From NCBI GenBank assembly GCA_003210025.1, contig QCNW01000004.1, positions 1-64,000 on the forward strand: a stretch of 64,000 bases of DNA. Direction: 5' to 3'. This DNA is from Pelagibacteraceae bacterium AG-426-M19 (GTDB lineage Bacteria; Pseudomonadota; Alphaproteobacteria; Pelagibacterales; Pelagibacteraceae). The notes below the pieces were generated by a model that was not told the origin of the DNA, did no database searches, and saw only the letters and a program-made list of their open reading frames with translations. Positions within the stretch are counted from its first letter, which is position 1, and each line of letters begins with the position of its first letter. A program made the position numbers and the translations under genes. Of this stretch, positions 16,370 to 23,757 are shown one piece after another.

Positions 16370-16832
16370 GAGCTATTTTATAAAAATAAATAATATTTTC
16401 AAAATAATGTTTATTGTAGCACTTTCTTTTTCATTTAATTCTAATGTTTTATCAGAAGAAAGTGCAAAAGACATTATAAAGAAAAGAAAATCTTTATTCA
16501 GTCAAAATTATAAACTAGCAAAAAGAATTAGTATTTTACTTAACGAAGTTGAAATTGAGGACTCAAAAAAACTGATGATTAGAATGAGTGATAATTATTT
16601 AGAATTATTAACTTTGTTTCCTGAAAATACAAAAGAGGGACATGGAACAGAGGCTTTACCAATTATTTGGGAAGAAAAAGATGAATTTAATGCTCTAATG
16701 AAAAAATCATCTGATCAAATGATAAAGCTAGCTTCAATTATCGAAGACCAAGATGATTTTAGAGCAGCTTTGAAACAATATATGTGGTCGAGCTGTAAAG
16801 CTTGTCATAGCAGATATAGGGCTCCACACTAA
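16368..16832 (+). CDS. Cytochrome c' -type (class II) protein
   Basis: 154 residues from the ATG at 16368; an upstream frame extension to 16311 lies entirely inside the opposite-strand b561 gene and is rejected. Signal peptide of about 30 residues, then a helical domain and a C-terminal heme-binding site SSCKACHSRYR, the layout of class II cytochromes c'. The axial Met position (N-terminal helix) is occupied by ESAKDIIKKRKSL, so a five- or six-coordinate heme cannot be told from sequence. An internal ATG at 16407 would also give a good signal peptide and remove the overlap with the divergent gene. Next gene overlaps by one base (TAATG), forming an operon with cytochrome c and DUF4396. Confidence 0.75.
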   Translation: MSYFIKINNIFKIMFIVALSFSFNSNVLSEESAKDIIKKRKSLFSQNYKLAKRISILLNEVEIEDSKKLMIRMSDNYLELLTLFPENTKEGHGTEALPIIWEEKDEFNALMKKSSDQMIKLASIIEDQDDFRAALKQYMWSSCKACHSRYRAPH

Positions 16833-17257
16833 TGAAAAAGTATTTTTTTATTCTTATTGTTTTATTTTATGCAGATACTGCTTTCTCTCATTCGCACTAC
16901 CCCATAACAAGAGATTCACCAGAAGCAATTAAAAATGGCAAGATATTATACAATCAATATTGTGTTTCTTGTCACCAAGCAAATTTAGCTGGAGCTACAA
17001 ATTGGCAAGGTTTAGATGAAGATGGGCATAGAAAAGCACCCCCTTTAAATGGAACTGGTCATACTTGGCATCACACAGATGAGTTACTACATAGAATGAT
17101 AAAGTATGGATTTGCTAAATTGATAAAAAATTATGAAGGCAAGATGATGGGTTTTGGTGACAAAATAAGTGATGAAGGTATTGATAACATTCTTTCGTAC
17201 ATTAAATCTTATTGGAAAGATGATATTTATGAATATCATTTAGAAATGAGCAAATAA
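16832..17257 (+). CDS. Periplasmic class I cytochrome c
   Basis: 141 residues with signal peptide (residues 1-19) and a single heme site CVSCH near residue 47; the distal Met is likely in GKMMGFGDKIS near residue 110. Other cytochrome c features are GKILYNQYC and the C-terminal helix DNILSYIKSYW. It shares one base with the class II cytochrome gene before it and one with the DUF4396 gene after it (TAATG twice), so translation is coupled across all three. Function is probably electron acceptance from a periplasmic oxidation and delivery to the terminal oxidase or b561; no dehydrogenase partner is adjacent. Confidence 0.8.
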   Translation: MKKYFFILIVLFYADTAFSHSHYPITRDSPEAIKNGKILYNQYCVSCHQANLAGATNWQGLDEDGHRKAPPLNGTGHTWHHTDELLHRMIKYGFAKLIKNYEGKMMGFGDKISDEGIDNILSYIKSYWKDDIYEYHLEMSK

Positions 17258-17700
17258 TGAGTTCAGAAGCAATAAATTTTAATTGGTCATGCAAGCATAC
17301 TTGGAAAAGAAGCGCAAAAAATACTGCTTGGTGTTTACTAGGCTGTGCAATTGGTGACTTTGGAACTATATTGTATTTTCAGATAACAGGAATTCCTTGG
17401 CCTGTTTTAGCCATCATGATTTTAGCAATTATAAATGGTTTGATTACAAGTATTATTTTAGAAACTATAATTTTACTAAGACAAAAACTTGATTTTTCCA
17501 AAGCATTAAAGACTGCGCTTGGTATGAGCTTTATATCAATGGTCAGTATGGAAATAGCCATGAACCTCACAGATGTAATTTTAACAGGTGGAGCTATTTT
17601 AAATTGGTGGGTAGTACCAATAATGCTTTTAGTTGGATTTTTAACTCCATGGCCATACAATTATTGGAGATTAAAAAAATATAATATTGCTTGTCACTAA
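17257..17700 (+). CDS. DUF4396-like membrane protein
   Basis: 147 residues with three to four membrane segments. The opening WSCKHTWKRSAKNTAWCLLG followed by CAIGDFG is the pattern I associate with DUF4396, including two Cys in CLLGC. A mid-protein FISMVSMEIAMN block is Met-rich and the C-terminus ends in YNIACH, so metal (possibly copper) binding is conceivable. It is translationally coupled to the cytochrome c gene. Role unknown; the linkage to two cytochromes c, a b561 and an exported thioredoxin-like protein suggests a part in periplasmic redox or copper handling. Confidence 0.65.
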   Translation: MSSEAINFNWSCKHTWKRSAKNTAWCLLGCAIGDFGTILYFQITGIPWPVLAIMILAIINGLITSIILETIILLRQKLDFSKALKTALGMSFISMVSMEIAMNLTDVILTGGAILNWWVVPIMLLVGFLTPWPYNYWRLKKYNIACH

Positions 17701-17733
17701 AAACATCTCTATATCAAATTAAGACCTCAGATA

Positions 17734-18669
17734 ATGACTAAAGATTTAATAACAATTGATGGCCTTTCAAAGGTATACGACAATGGATTTAACGCTTTAA
17801 AAACTGTTAATTTAAATATAAAGCAAGGTGAAATTATTGCTATGCTTGGACCAAATGGAGCTGGCAAAACTACACTGATAAGTATTGTATGTGGTATAGT
17901 TAAACCAACTTCTGGAGTAATTACAGTAGATGGTTTTGATATTATAAAAGATTATAGAGAAACAAGATCAAGAATAGGACTGGTCCCCCAAGAAATTTCA
18001 CTAGAACAATTTGAAACAGTGTTTAACAATGTTTCATATTCAAGAGGCTTATACGGAAAAAAGCCAAACCCCCAACATATAGAAAAAGTTCTAAAAGATT
18101 TTAGTTTATGGGATAAAAAAGATTTAAGGTTAAATCAGCTTTCAGGAGGAATGAAAAGACGTGTAATGATAGCAAAAGCATTATCTCATGAACCTTCGAT
18201 ATTATTTCTTGATGAACCAACGGCAGGCGTAGATGTAGAATTGAGAAAAGATATGTGGAAAGTTGTAGAGGGATTAAGAAAAACTGGAGTAACCATAATT
18301 TTAACAACACACTATATTGAAGAAGCAGAGGCAATCGCAGACCGAGTTGCTGTAATTAATCAAGGAGAAATTATTGTTGTTGATAATAAAATAGATTTAT
18401 TAAAAAAAATGGGTCATAAAAAATTAACTATTGAGTTGCAGGATAAAGTCGAAAAAATTCCTTCAGAACTTGATGAATATAATCTATCAATCTCTAATGA
18501 TAATTATTCATTAATTTACAACTATAACTTACATGCTGAAAGAACAGGCATTACAAAGATGCTTCAAGATTTAAAAAATGCAGGTTTGAGGATGAGAGAT
18601 TTAAAAACAGAGCAAAATAATCTTGAAAAGATTTTTGTGACATTGGTAAAGGAAAATAATGAGGATTAA
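17734..18669 (+). CDS. ABC-2-type transporter ATP-binding protein
   Basis: 311 residues. Walker A GPNGAGKTTLIS near residue 40, signature LSGGMKRRVMIAKAL, Walker B ILFLDEPTAGVD, switch His in ILTTHYIEEAEA. The C-terminal 90 residues form the extension typical of the DrrA/NatA/CcmA-like exporter ATPases. It overlaps the permease gene by 11 bases, so the two form a heterodimer-type exporter unit (two ATPases, two permeases). Substrate unknown: this YadGH-like pairing is conserved in many alphaproteobacteria without a firmly assigned role. It is 33 bases behind the DUF4396 gene, which may place it in the same transcript. Confidence 0.85.
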   Translation: MTKDLITIDGLSKVYDNGFNALKTVNLNIKQGEIIAMLGPNGAGKTTLISIVCGIVKPTSGVITVDGFDIIKDYRETRSRIGLVPQEISLEQFETVFNNVSYSRGLYGKKPNPQHIEKVLKDFSLWDKKDLRLNQLSGGMKRRVMIAKALSHEPSILFLDEPTAGVDVELRKDMWKVVEGLRKTGVTIILTTHYIEEAEAIADRVAVINQGEIIVVDNKIDLLKKMGHKKLTIELQDKVEKIPSELDEYNLSISNDNYSLIYNYNLHAERTGITKMLQDLKNAGLRMRDLKTEQNNLEKIFVTLVKENNED

Positions 18670-19426
18670 TTTTTACGCATTAAGAGCAATTTATTTTCAT
18701 GAAATGGATCGATTTAGAAGAACATTAATACAATCTCTTCTTTCTCCAGTTTTATCTACTTCATTATACTTTATAGTATTTGGCTCAGTCATTGGGGATT
18801 ATGTACAAAAAATTGATGGCATTAGTTATGGCTCTTACATAGTTCCAGGATTATTGATGTTAACATTATTAACGCAATCTATCAGTAACACTTCTTTTGG
18901 AATTTTTTTTCCTAAATTTAATGGAACAATTTATGAAATTTTAGCAGCTCCAATTTCTACTGTAGAAATTGTAATTGCTTATGTTGGTGCAGGTGCAACT
19001 AAAACCTTAATTGTTGCTGCAGTAATTTTCTGCACTTCACTTTTCTTTGCAGAAGTAAATGTAAAGTTTCCTTTACTAATGATTTTCTTATTAATTCTAG
19101 TTGCTTTTACTTTTGCTTTGTTTGGGTTTTTAATTGGACTTCTTAGTAAAAATTTCGAGCAAATGTCTATAATACCAACAATTGTCATAACACCAATGGT
19201 ATTCTTAGGTGGAAGTTTGTATTCGCTAGATATGCTCCCAAGTTTCTGGCAAACAGTTACTTATTTTAATCCTGTTGTATATTTAATTAATGGGCTGAGG
19301 TTTGCATTTTATGGAGTTTCTGATTTTGATATTTGGATAAGTATTTCAACAATGTTTATATTTTTAATTGCATGTGTAACTCTTGTCTCAATTATACTTA
19401 AAAAAGGTTATAATATAAAAAATTAA
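18659..19426 (+). CDS. ABC-2-type transporter permease
   Basis: 255 residues with six predicted membrane segments of the ABC-2 permease family. Typical blocks: the amphipathic N-terminus FYALRAIYFHEMDRFRRT, SYGSYIVPGLLMLTLL, GTIYEILAAPISTVEIVIA and GGSLYSLDMLPSFWQTV, all close to the YadH-like subfamily. It is the membrane partner of the ATPase at 17734. The start GTG/ATG overlap with the ATPase gene indicates coupled translation. Followed at once by a tiny hydrophobic frame (19428). Confidence 0.85.
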   Translation: MRINFYALRAIYFHEMDRFRRTLIQSLLSPVLSTSLYFIVFGSVIGDYVQKIDGISYGSYIVPGLLMLTLLTQSISNTSFGIFFPKFNGTIYEILAAPISTVEIVIAYVGAGATKTLIVAAVIFCTSLFFAEVNVKFPLLMIFLLILVAFTFALFGFLIGLLSKNFEQMSIIPTIVITPMVFLGGSLYSLDMLPSFWQTVTYFNPVVYLINGLRFAFYGVSDFDIWISISTMFIFLIACVTLVSIILKKGYNIKN

Positions 19427-19427
19427 T

Positions 19428-19595
19428 TTGACTGTTGACCAGATAATTCCTGCAATATTTTTAATATTAGTCTTAATATTAGTTCTACCTAATTTTCTCA
19501 GATCAAACTCAAATATCAAACAATTGATATCTAATTTTTCAATTTGGATAATAATTATACTTGTTATATTTGGATTGATGTATTTTTTGATGTAA
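19428..19595 (+). CDS. Small hydrophobic protein, TTG start
   Basis: A 55-residue frame beginning with TTG one base after the ABC permease stop. Two membrane segments (residues 5-21 and 38-54) flank a short polar loop (NFLRSNSNIKQ). No ATG is available at the start, so the assignment rests on position, the paired membrane helices and the neighbouring gene of similar size and layout (19604). Unrecognised; could be a real small membrane protein of the kind common in SAR11 or a chance frame. Confidence 0.4.
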   Translation: MTVDQIIPAIFLILVLILVLPNFLRSNSNIKQLISNFSIWIIIILVIFGLMYFLM

Positions 19596-19603
19596 ATAGA
19601 TTT

Positions 19604-19768
19604 ATGATTAAATTTATTCTTCCAGCAGTACTATTAATTTTAATTATTATTTTCTGGGAAAAAATTAATGAATTTTTATTAAGCAAATTTAAAATTAAAT
19701 TCAATTACATAGCTGTCATCATATTAGTTTTAATATTAGTGGTTTTATCTTTATTACTATATTTCTAA
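19604..19768 (+). CDS. Small two-helix membrane protein
   Basis: 54 residues from the ATG at 19604; an upstream extension in the frame is not membrane-like and is rejected. Two membrane segments (residues 3-19 and 35-53) separated by a basic loop (KINEFLLSKFKIKFN). It lies 8 bases after the preceding tiny frame and 6 bases before the TSUP permease, suggesting one transcript. The same two-helix layout as its neighbour suggests a pair. No family recognised. Confidence 0.5.
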   Translation: MIKFILPAVLLILIIIFWEKINEFLLSKFKIKFNYIAVIILVLILVVLSLLLYF

Positions 19769-19774
19769 TTTATA

Positions 19775-20518
19775 ATGGAGATAAATTTATTATTCTTTGT
19801 TAGCGTTGTTCCAGCTATCGTATTATATGGAATTGCTAAATCAGGTTTAGGTGGATCAATATCATTAATTTCAGTTCCATTAATGACAGTAGTAATGCCA
19901 TTAAATCAAGCACTTGCAATTATTTTACCAATATTAATTTTTTCAGACATTATTGCAGTTTATAGATTTAGAAGAGAGTTTGATTTTGGAACACTTAAAT
20001 TAATAGTTCCATTTGCAGCTATTGGAATAATAATTGGCTCATTTACATTTACTTATTTTTCTGAGGATTTGCTTAAGTTAATAGTTGGAATAATGGGTTT
20101 TTTATTTTCTGGTCATTATTTTTTATTTAAAAAAGAAAAAACTATACCGGTAAAAAAAAACTTTTTTAAAGGGGCTATTTGTTCATCCATTGCCGGTTTT
20201 TCAAGTTTTTGTGTTCATGCGGGAGGAACTCCAACAAGTCTTTATTTGCTTCCACTAAGAATGAAAAAAGAAATATATGTTGGTACAAGAATTATTTTTT
20301 TTAGTTGTGTTAATCTAATTAAGCTTCCTCTGTATGTTTATTTATCTATGATGAATTTTGATACTTTATATCAATCAGTTACTCTCTTTCCCCTAGCGCT
20401 TATTGGAATTTTTATAGGTTACAAATTACTTAAAATAATTGAGGAAAATTTATTTTATAATATCATTTACGCTTTAATTCTTGTTAGTAGCGCTAAGTTA
20501 ATAATTGATTTCATTTAA
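19775..20518 (+). CDS. TSUP (TauE/SafE) family permease
   Basis: 247 residues, about eight membrane segments, of the sulfite exporter TauE/SafE family (PF01925). Family blocks: GIAKSGLGGSISLISVPLM at the start of the first half and AGFSSFCVHAGGTPTSLYLL at the start of the second. TSUP members move sulfur-containing organic or inorganic anions. It is a different paralogue from the exporter at 39628 and not linked to sulfonate genes directly; it precedes the TPP riboswitch and thiV by about 20 bases. Substrate unknown. Confidence 0.8.
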   Translation: MEINLLFFVSVVPAIVLYGIAKSGLGGSISLISVPLMTVVMPLNQALAIILPILIFSDIIAVYRFRREFDFGTLKLIVPFAAIGIIIGSFTFTYFSEDLLKLIVGIMGFLFSGHYFLFKKEKTIPVKKNFFKGAICSSIAGFSSFCVHAGGTPTSLYLLPLRMKKEIYVGTRIIFFSCVNLIKLPLYVYLSMMNFDTLYQSVTLFPLALIGIFIGYKLLKIIEENLFYNIIYALILVSSAKLIIDFI

Positions 20519-20539
20519 TCTTTGAAATAAGTTGTAAAT

Positions 20540-20597
20540 GGGGTGCCAGATGGCTGAGAAATACCCTTAGAACCTGTCCGGTAATTCAGAAAGGGAA
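20540..20597 (+). promoter_or_regulatory. TPP (thi-box) riboswitch upstream of thiV
   Basis: GGGGTGCC (20540-20547), GGCTGAGA (20552-20559), ACCC (20563-20566) and AACCTG (20571-20576) appear in the order and spacing of the thiamin pyrophosphate riboswitch, including the invariant CUGAGA core. The 3' part contains AAAGGGAAA, which is also the ribosome binding site, ending two bases before the thiV ATG at 20599. Ligand binding would therefore hide the Shine-Dalgarno. TPP riboswitches in front of thiV are known in SAR11. Confidence 0.9.
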
Positions 20598-20598
20598 A

Positions 20599-22029
20599 AT
20601 GAATAATTTAAATATAATCAATCAATCATCAGCAATAATATTAATTATTTCAATTTCTTTAATATTTGTTTTTGTTGGAATTTATTTTTCAAAAAAATTT
20701 AAAGGACTTAATAATTATTTAGTTGCAAACCGTTCGATTGGAACTTTATCCTTAACAACAAGTCTTGTTGCTTCAGCACTTGGTGCTTGGATTTTATTTG
20801 GACCCGCATCAGCAGCAACATGGGGAGGAATTGGTGCAGTAATTGGCTATTCACTAGGAACTGCATTTCCACTTTTTATTTTAATTTATCTTGGTAAAAA
20901 ATTTAGAACTAGTTATCCGCAAGGCAAAAGTATTATTGAAATAATAAGATTAAGATTTGGACCAAATCTTTATAAACTTATTTTAGTTTTTTCTATTTTT
21001 TATATGACAATCTTTTTAATTGCTGAAGTTACTGCTGTAGCTTTTTTAATTAATTACATATCTGGCACTGAATTGTGGATCACCTCTTTAATAGTAATAT
21101 CATGTTCGTTACTTTACACATTATATGGAGGGTTAAGAGCATCTTTAATCACAGATAATATTCAATTTTTTGTATTTACAGCACTTTTAATAATTAGTTT
21201 AATTTTTATTACCTCAATTGAAACAAACGAATTTAATTTTGAAATTATTAAAAATAATAATCCGCATTTGTTAAGTTTTAGTTATCTTCCAAATTATACT
21301 GCTGGTTTAACTTTCTTTATAGCTGTTGCTGCAACTAATCTTTTTCATCAAGGTAATTGGCAGAGAGTTTATGCTGCAAAAAATTACGAGGTTTTAAAAA
21401 AAAGTTTAATATTTTCATTTTTAATAATATTACCAATAGTCTTTTTTATGGGATTTAGTGGTTTAGTGGCTGTCTCTCAAGATACTAATGTAATACCTGA
21501 TCTTGCATTTTTCTCAATTTTATTAGAAGAAAATTTAATAATATTTTCAGTCATTGTAATAATTTTAGCTATCTCTTTAACAATAAGTAGTATTGATACT
21601 TTAATAAATGCTATTTCAAGTTTGGTAATAGTCGATGTAGATAAAGTATTAAATTTAAAAAATAATCATTTAAATATCTCAAAACAATTTGTTATTTTTC
21701 TTTCGGTCTTAGCTTTTTTTGTTGCATCAAAAGGATTTAGTATTCTTTATTTATTCTTAATTGCAGATTTATTTTGTTGTGCAGCTGTTTTAAGTGTTTT
21801 TTATACTTTTTATTCAAAATCTTATGATGAAAAAAATGCTTATGTTTCTATATTAATAGGATTAATTGCAGGACTATTATTTTTTCCAAGTCCTGATTTT
21901 TCTAAGTCAATACTATTTGGCATAATTTTGCCAATGGATTTAGCACCATCGTATATTTCTCAATCTCTTTTATTTTGTTCATTTATTGCGGCAACTTTAT
22001 CACCAATAATTGCATGGAAATTGAAATAA
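20599..22029 (+). CDS. thiV: ThiV, SSSF-family putative HMP (thiamin precursor) transporter
   Basis: 476 residues, about thirteen membrane segments, of the sodium:solute symporter family. Signatures: AIILIISISLIFVFVGIYFS at the N-terminus, SLVASALGAWILFGPASA and the sodium-site region near residues 330-350 (AISLTISSIDTLINA). SAR11 cells lack the gene for de novo pyrimidine (HMP) synthesis and depend on uptake of HMP; ThiV, under TPP riboswitch control, is the proposed transporter. Here the riboswitch is present directly upstream, which supports the call over a general solute symporter. It is probably co-transcribed weakly with the TSUP gene before it, with the riboswitch acting translationally. 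Confidence 0.85.
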   Translation: MNNLNIINQSSAIILIISISLIFVFVGIYFSKKFKGLNNYLVANRSIGTLSLTTSLVASALGAWILFGPASAATWGGIGAVIGYSLGTAFPLFILIYLGKKFRTSYPQGKSIIEIIRLRFGPNLYKLILVFSIFYMTIFLIAEVTAVAFLINYISGTELWITSLIVISCSLLYTLYGGLRASLITDNIQFFVFTALLIISLIFITSIETNEFNFEIIKNNNPHLLSFSYLPNYTAGLTFFIAVAATNLFHQGNWQRVYAAKNYEVLKKSLIFSFLIILPIVFFMGFSGLVAVSQDTNVIPDLAFFSILLEENLIIFSVIVIILAISLTISSIDTLINAISSLVIVDVDKVLNLKNNHLNISKQFVIFLSVLAFFVASKGFSILYLFLIADLFCCAAVLSVFYTFYSKSYDEKNAYVSILIGLIAGLLFFPSPDFSKSILFGIILPMDLAPSYISQSLLFCSFIAATLSPIIAWKLK

Positions 22030-22070
22030 TTGATGTTTATAAAAAACCTAATTATTGTATAATTTAATAA

Positions 22071-23180
22071 ATGCTCAATTTTATATTACCATTTATTGTA
22101 TTAATTGTTGTTGTTGTTTTCATTCATGAATATGGACATTATTATTTTGCAAAAAGATATGGTGTTGGTGTAACAGATTTTTCAATAGGTTTTGGTCGAG
22201 AATTATTTGGATGGAATGATAAATCTGGGACAAGATGGAAAGTTTGTTGGATACCACTAGGCGGTTATGTAAAATTTTTTGGAGATAGGAATGTATTTTC
22301 ACAAGCAGATCAAGAAGAACTACTAAAAAAATATAGCAAAGAAGACCAACATAAATTGTTTGTAACAAAACCTCTTTACCAAAGAGCATTAATTGTTGCT
22401 GGAGGACCATTGGCTAATTTTATATTAGCTTTAGTCATTTTTACTTTCATATACATGTTCGCAGGTAAAGATTTTACACCAGCTGTAATTGATGAAGTAT
22501 TAAAAGATAGTCCAGCTGAAGTTGCTGGTATGCAAAAAAATGATGTTATTATTGAAATAGATAATACAAAAGTAGAGAGTATTCTTGATGTTTCTAAATT
22601 AATAGCAATGTCAACATCAGAATTTATCGATTTTAAAGTTTCAAGATATGACCAGGAGATAATTTTAAAAGTCAAACCAAATTTTGTTGATAGCGTTGAT
22701 GAATTAGGAAACAAATTAAAGAAAAGGATGGTAGGTATTAAACTTAGTCCTTATAACAATCAAATAACACACAAAAAACTTGGACCTGCACAAGCTTTAC
22801 TTCAATCATTTAATGAAGTTTATTTTGTAACAACTTCATCACTTAAATATCTTGGATCAATGTTTACAGGAGCAGGGGACAGCTCTCAATTGGGTGGTCC
22901 TATAAGAATAGCAAAAATTTCTGGCCAAGTTGCAGAATTTGGAATTATACCTTTTGTCAGTATGATGGCTTATATTTCAATAAGTTTAGGATTAATTAAC
23001 TTGTTTCCCATACCTTTATTAGACGGAGGACATCTCATGTTTTACGCATTTGAAAAAGTTTTAGGTCGTCCTTTAAGTCAAAAAACACAGGAAGGTTTTT
23101 TTCGAATCGGAATGTTTTTGTTGTTATCTTTGATGTTTTTCGCAACATTTAATGACCTTAAAGATTTAGGCTTATTTTAA
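22071..23180 (+). CDS. rseP: RseP/MmpA-type site-2 intramembrane protease
   Basis: 369 residues with four membrane segments. Zinc site HEYGH in the first segment and the second ligand in NLFPIPLLDGGH in the third; one PDZ domain near residues 125-200 (PAEVAGMQKNDVIIEI). This is the M50 site-2 protease that cuts anti-sigma factors or signal-peptide remnants inside the membrane. The usual length for alphaproteobacterial MmpA/RseP is similar (about 370). In many alphaproteobacteria it sits with bamA and lpx genes; here it is instead beside thiV and HU, a local rearrangement. Confidence 0.9.
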   Translation: MLNFILPFIVLIVVVVFIHEYGHYYFAKRYGVGVTDFSIGFGRELFGWNDKSGTRWKVCWIPLGGYVKFFGDRNVFSQADQEELLKKYSKEDQHKLFVTKPLYQRALIVAGGPLANFILALVIFTFIYMFAGKDFTPAVIDEVLKDSPAEVAGMQKNDVIIEIDNTKVESILDVSKLIAMSTSEFIDFKVSRYDQEIILKVKPNFVDSVDELGNKLKKRMVGIKLSPYNNQITHKKLGPAQALLQSFNEVYFVTTSSLKYLGSMFTGAGDSSQLGGPIRIAKISGQVAEFGIIPFVSMMAYISISLGLINLFPIPLLDGGHLMFYAFEKVLGRPLSQKTQEGFFRIGMFLLLSLMFFATFNDLKDLGLF

Positions 23181-23273
23181 GGCTTTTTTAATAGCTAAAA
23201 AAACATTGTATTTACTGACTTTTTTTACCACTATATATAGTTGTTGAAAAAAAAATATATACTAAAAAAAAGC

Positions 23274-23304
23274 TTGAATTATCAATGATTTTGTTAAGTA
23301 TAGT
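23274..23304 (+). promoter_or_regulatory. Possible sigma-70 promoter of the HU gene
   Basis: TTGAAT at 23274-23279 and TATAGT at 23299-23304 with a 19-base spacer, 29 bases before the HU start codon. HU is highly expressed and the 150-base upstream region has no gene, so a promoter must be here; the exact boxes are a guess because the DNA is very A+T rich. Confidence 0.35.
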
Positions 23305-23332
23305 TTCATAAACCTTTAAAACCGGAGCTAAA

Positions 23333-23608
23333 ATGAACAAAAAACAATTAGTAGCAAAGCTAGCTGGTTCGTTAAATCAAAGTAAAGCTGATGCAGAGCG
23401 TACTTTTGATACTATTACGAATACTATACTAGATGCGTTGAAAAACGACGATTCTGTAAAGATTGCAGGTTTTGGTACATATAAAGTGGCTAAAAGAAAA
23501 GCCCGAATTGGACGTAATCCAAGAACTGGAGAGCAAATCCAAATCGCTGCTTCTCAAAAGGTAAAGTTTTTACCTGCTAAAGCACTTAAAGAAGTATTTA
23601 ACAAGTAA
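23333..23608 (+). CDS. hup: Histone-like DNA-binding protein HU
   Basis: 91 residues, full length for HU/IHF. The DNA-binding arm carries the HU signature GFGTYKVAKRKARIGRNPRT, with the intercalating Pro in RNPRTGE. Forms homodimers (or heterodimers) that bend and compact DNA. HU rather than IHF is favoured by NPRTGE and by the absence of IHF-specific residues. Start supported by CCGGAGC upstream. It stands alone: promoter region before it and a long intrinsic-terminator hairpin after it. Confidence 0.93.
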   Translation: MNKKQLVAKLAGSLNQSKADAERTFDTITNTILDALKNDDSVKIAGFGTYKVAKRKARIGRNPRTGEQIQIAASQKVKFLPAKALKEVFNK

Positions 23609-23617
23609 ATCTCATTT

Positions 23618-23662
23618 AACAGCCTTTATTAGGAATGCTAAAATTCTTAATAAAGGCTGTTT
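23618..23662 (+). terminator. Long intrinsic-terminator-like hairpin after HU
   Basis: Arms 23618-23636 and 23643-23661 form a 19-bp stem with one G-U pair and a 6-base loop; the only Ts after it are three (TTT at 23660-23662). It starts 10 bases after the HU stop codon. The short T run makes it a weaker textbook terminator but the stem is exceptionally long and may also shield the abundant hup mRNA from 3' exonucleases. Confidence 0.7.
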
Positions 23663-23757
23663 CTACATGCAAAAACTGCATATCTATTTTTAACAACAAT
23701 CATTAGTTTTTATTTATTTTAAAATTATAAGAACCTCTTTTTAACAATGGAGGTTAA

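Noticed and set aside
20599-22029. Calling the SSSF transporter a proline or acetate symporter
   Set aside because: The TPP riboswitch directly in front makes thiV the better name.
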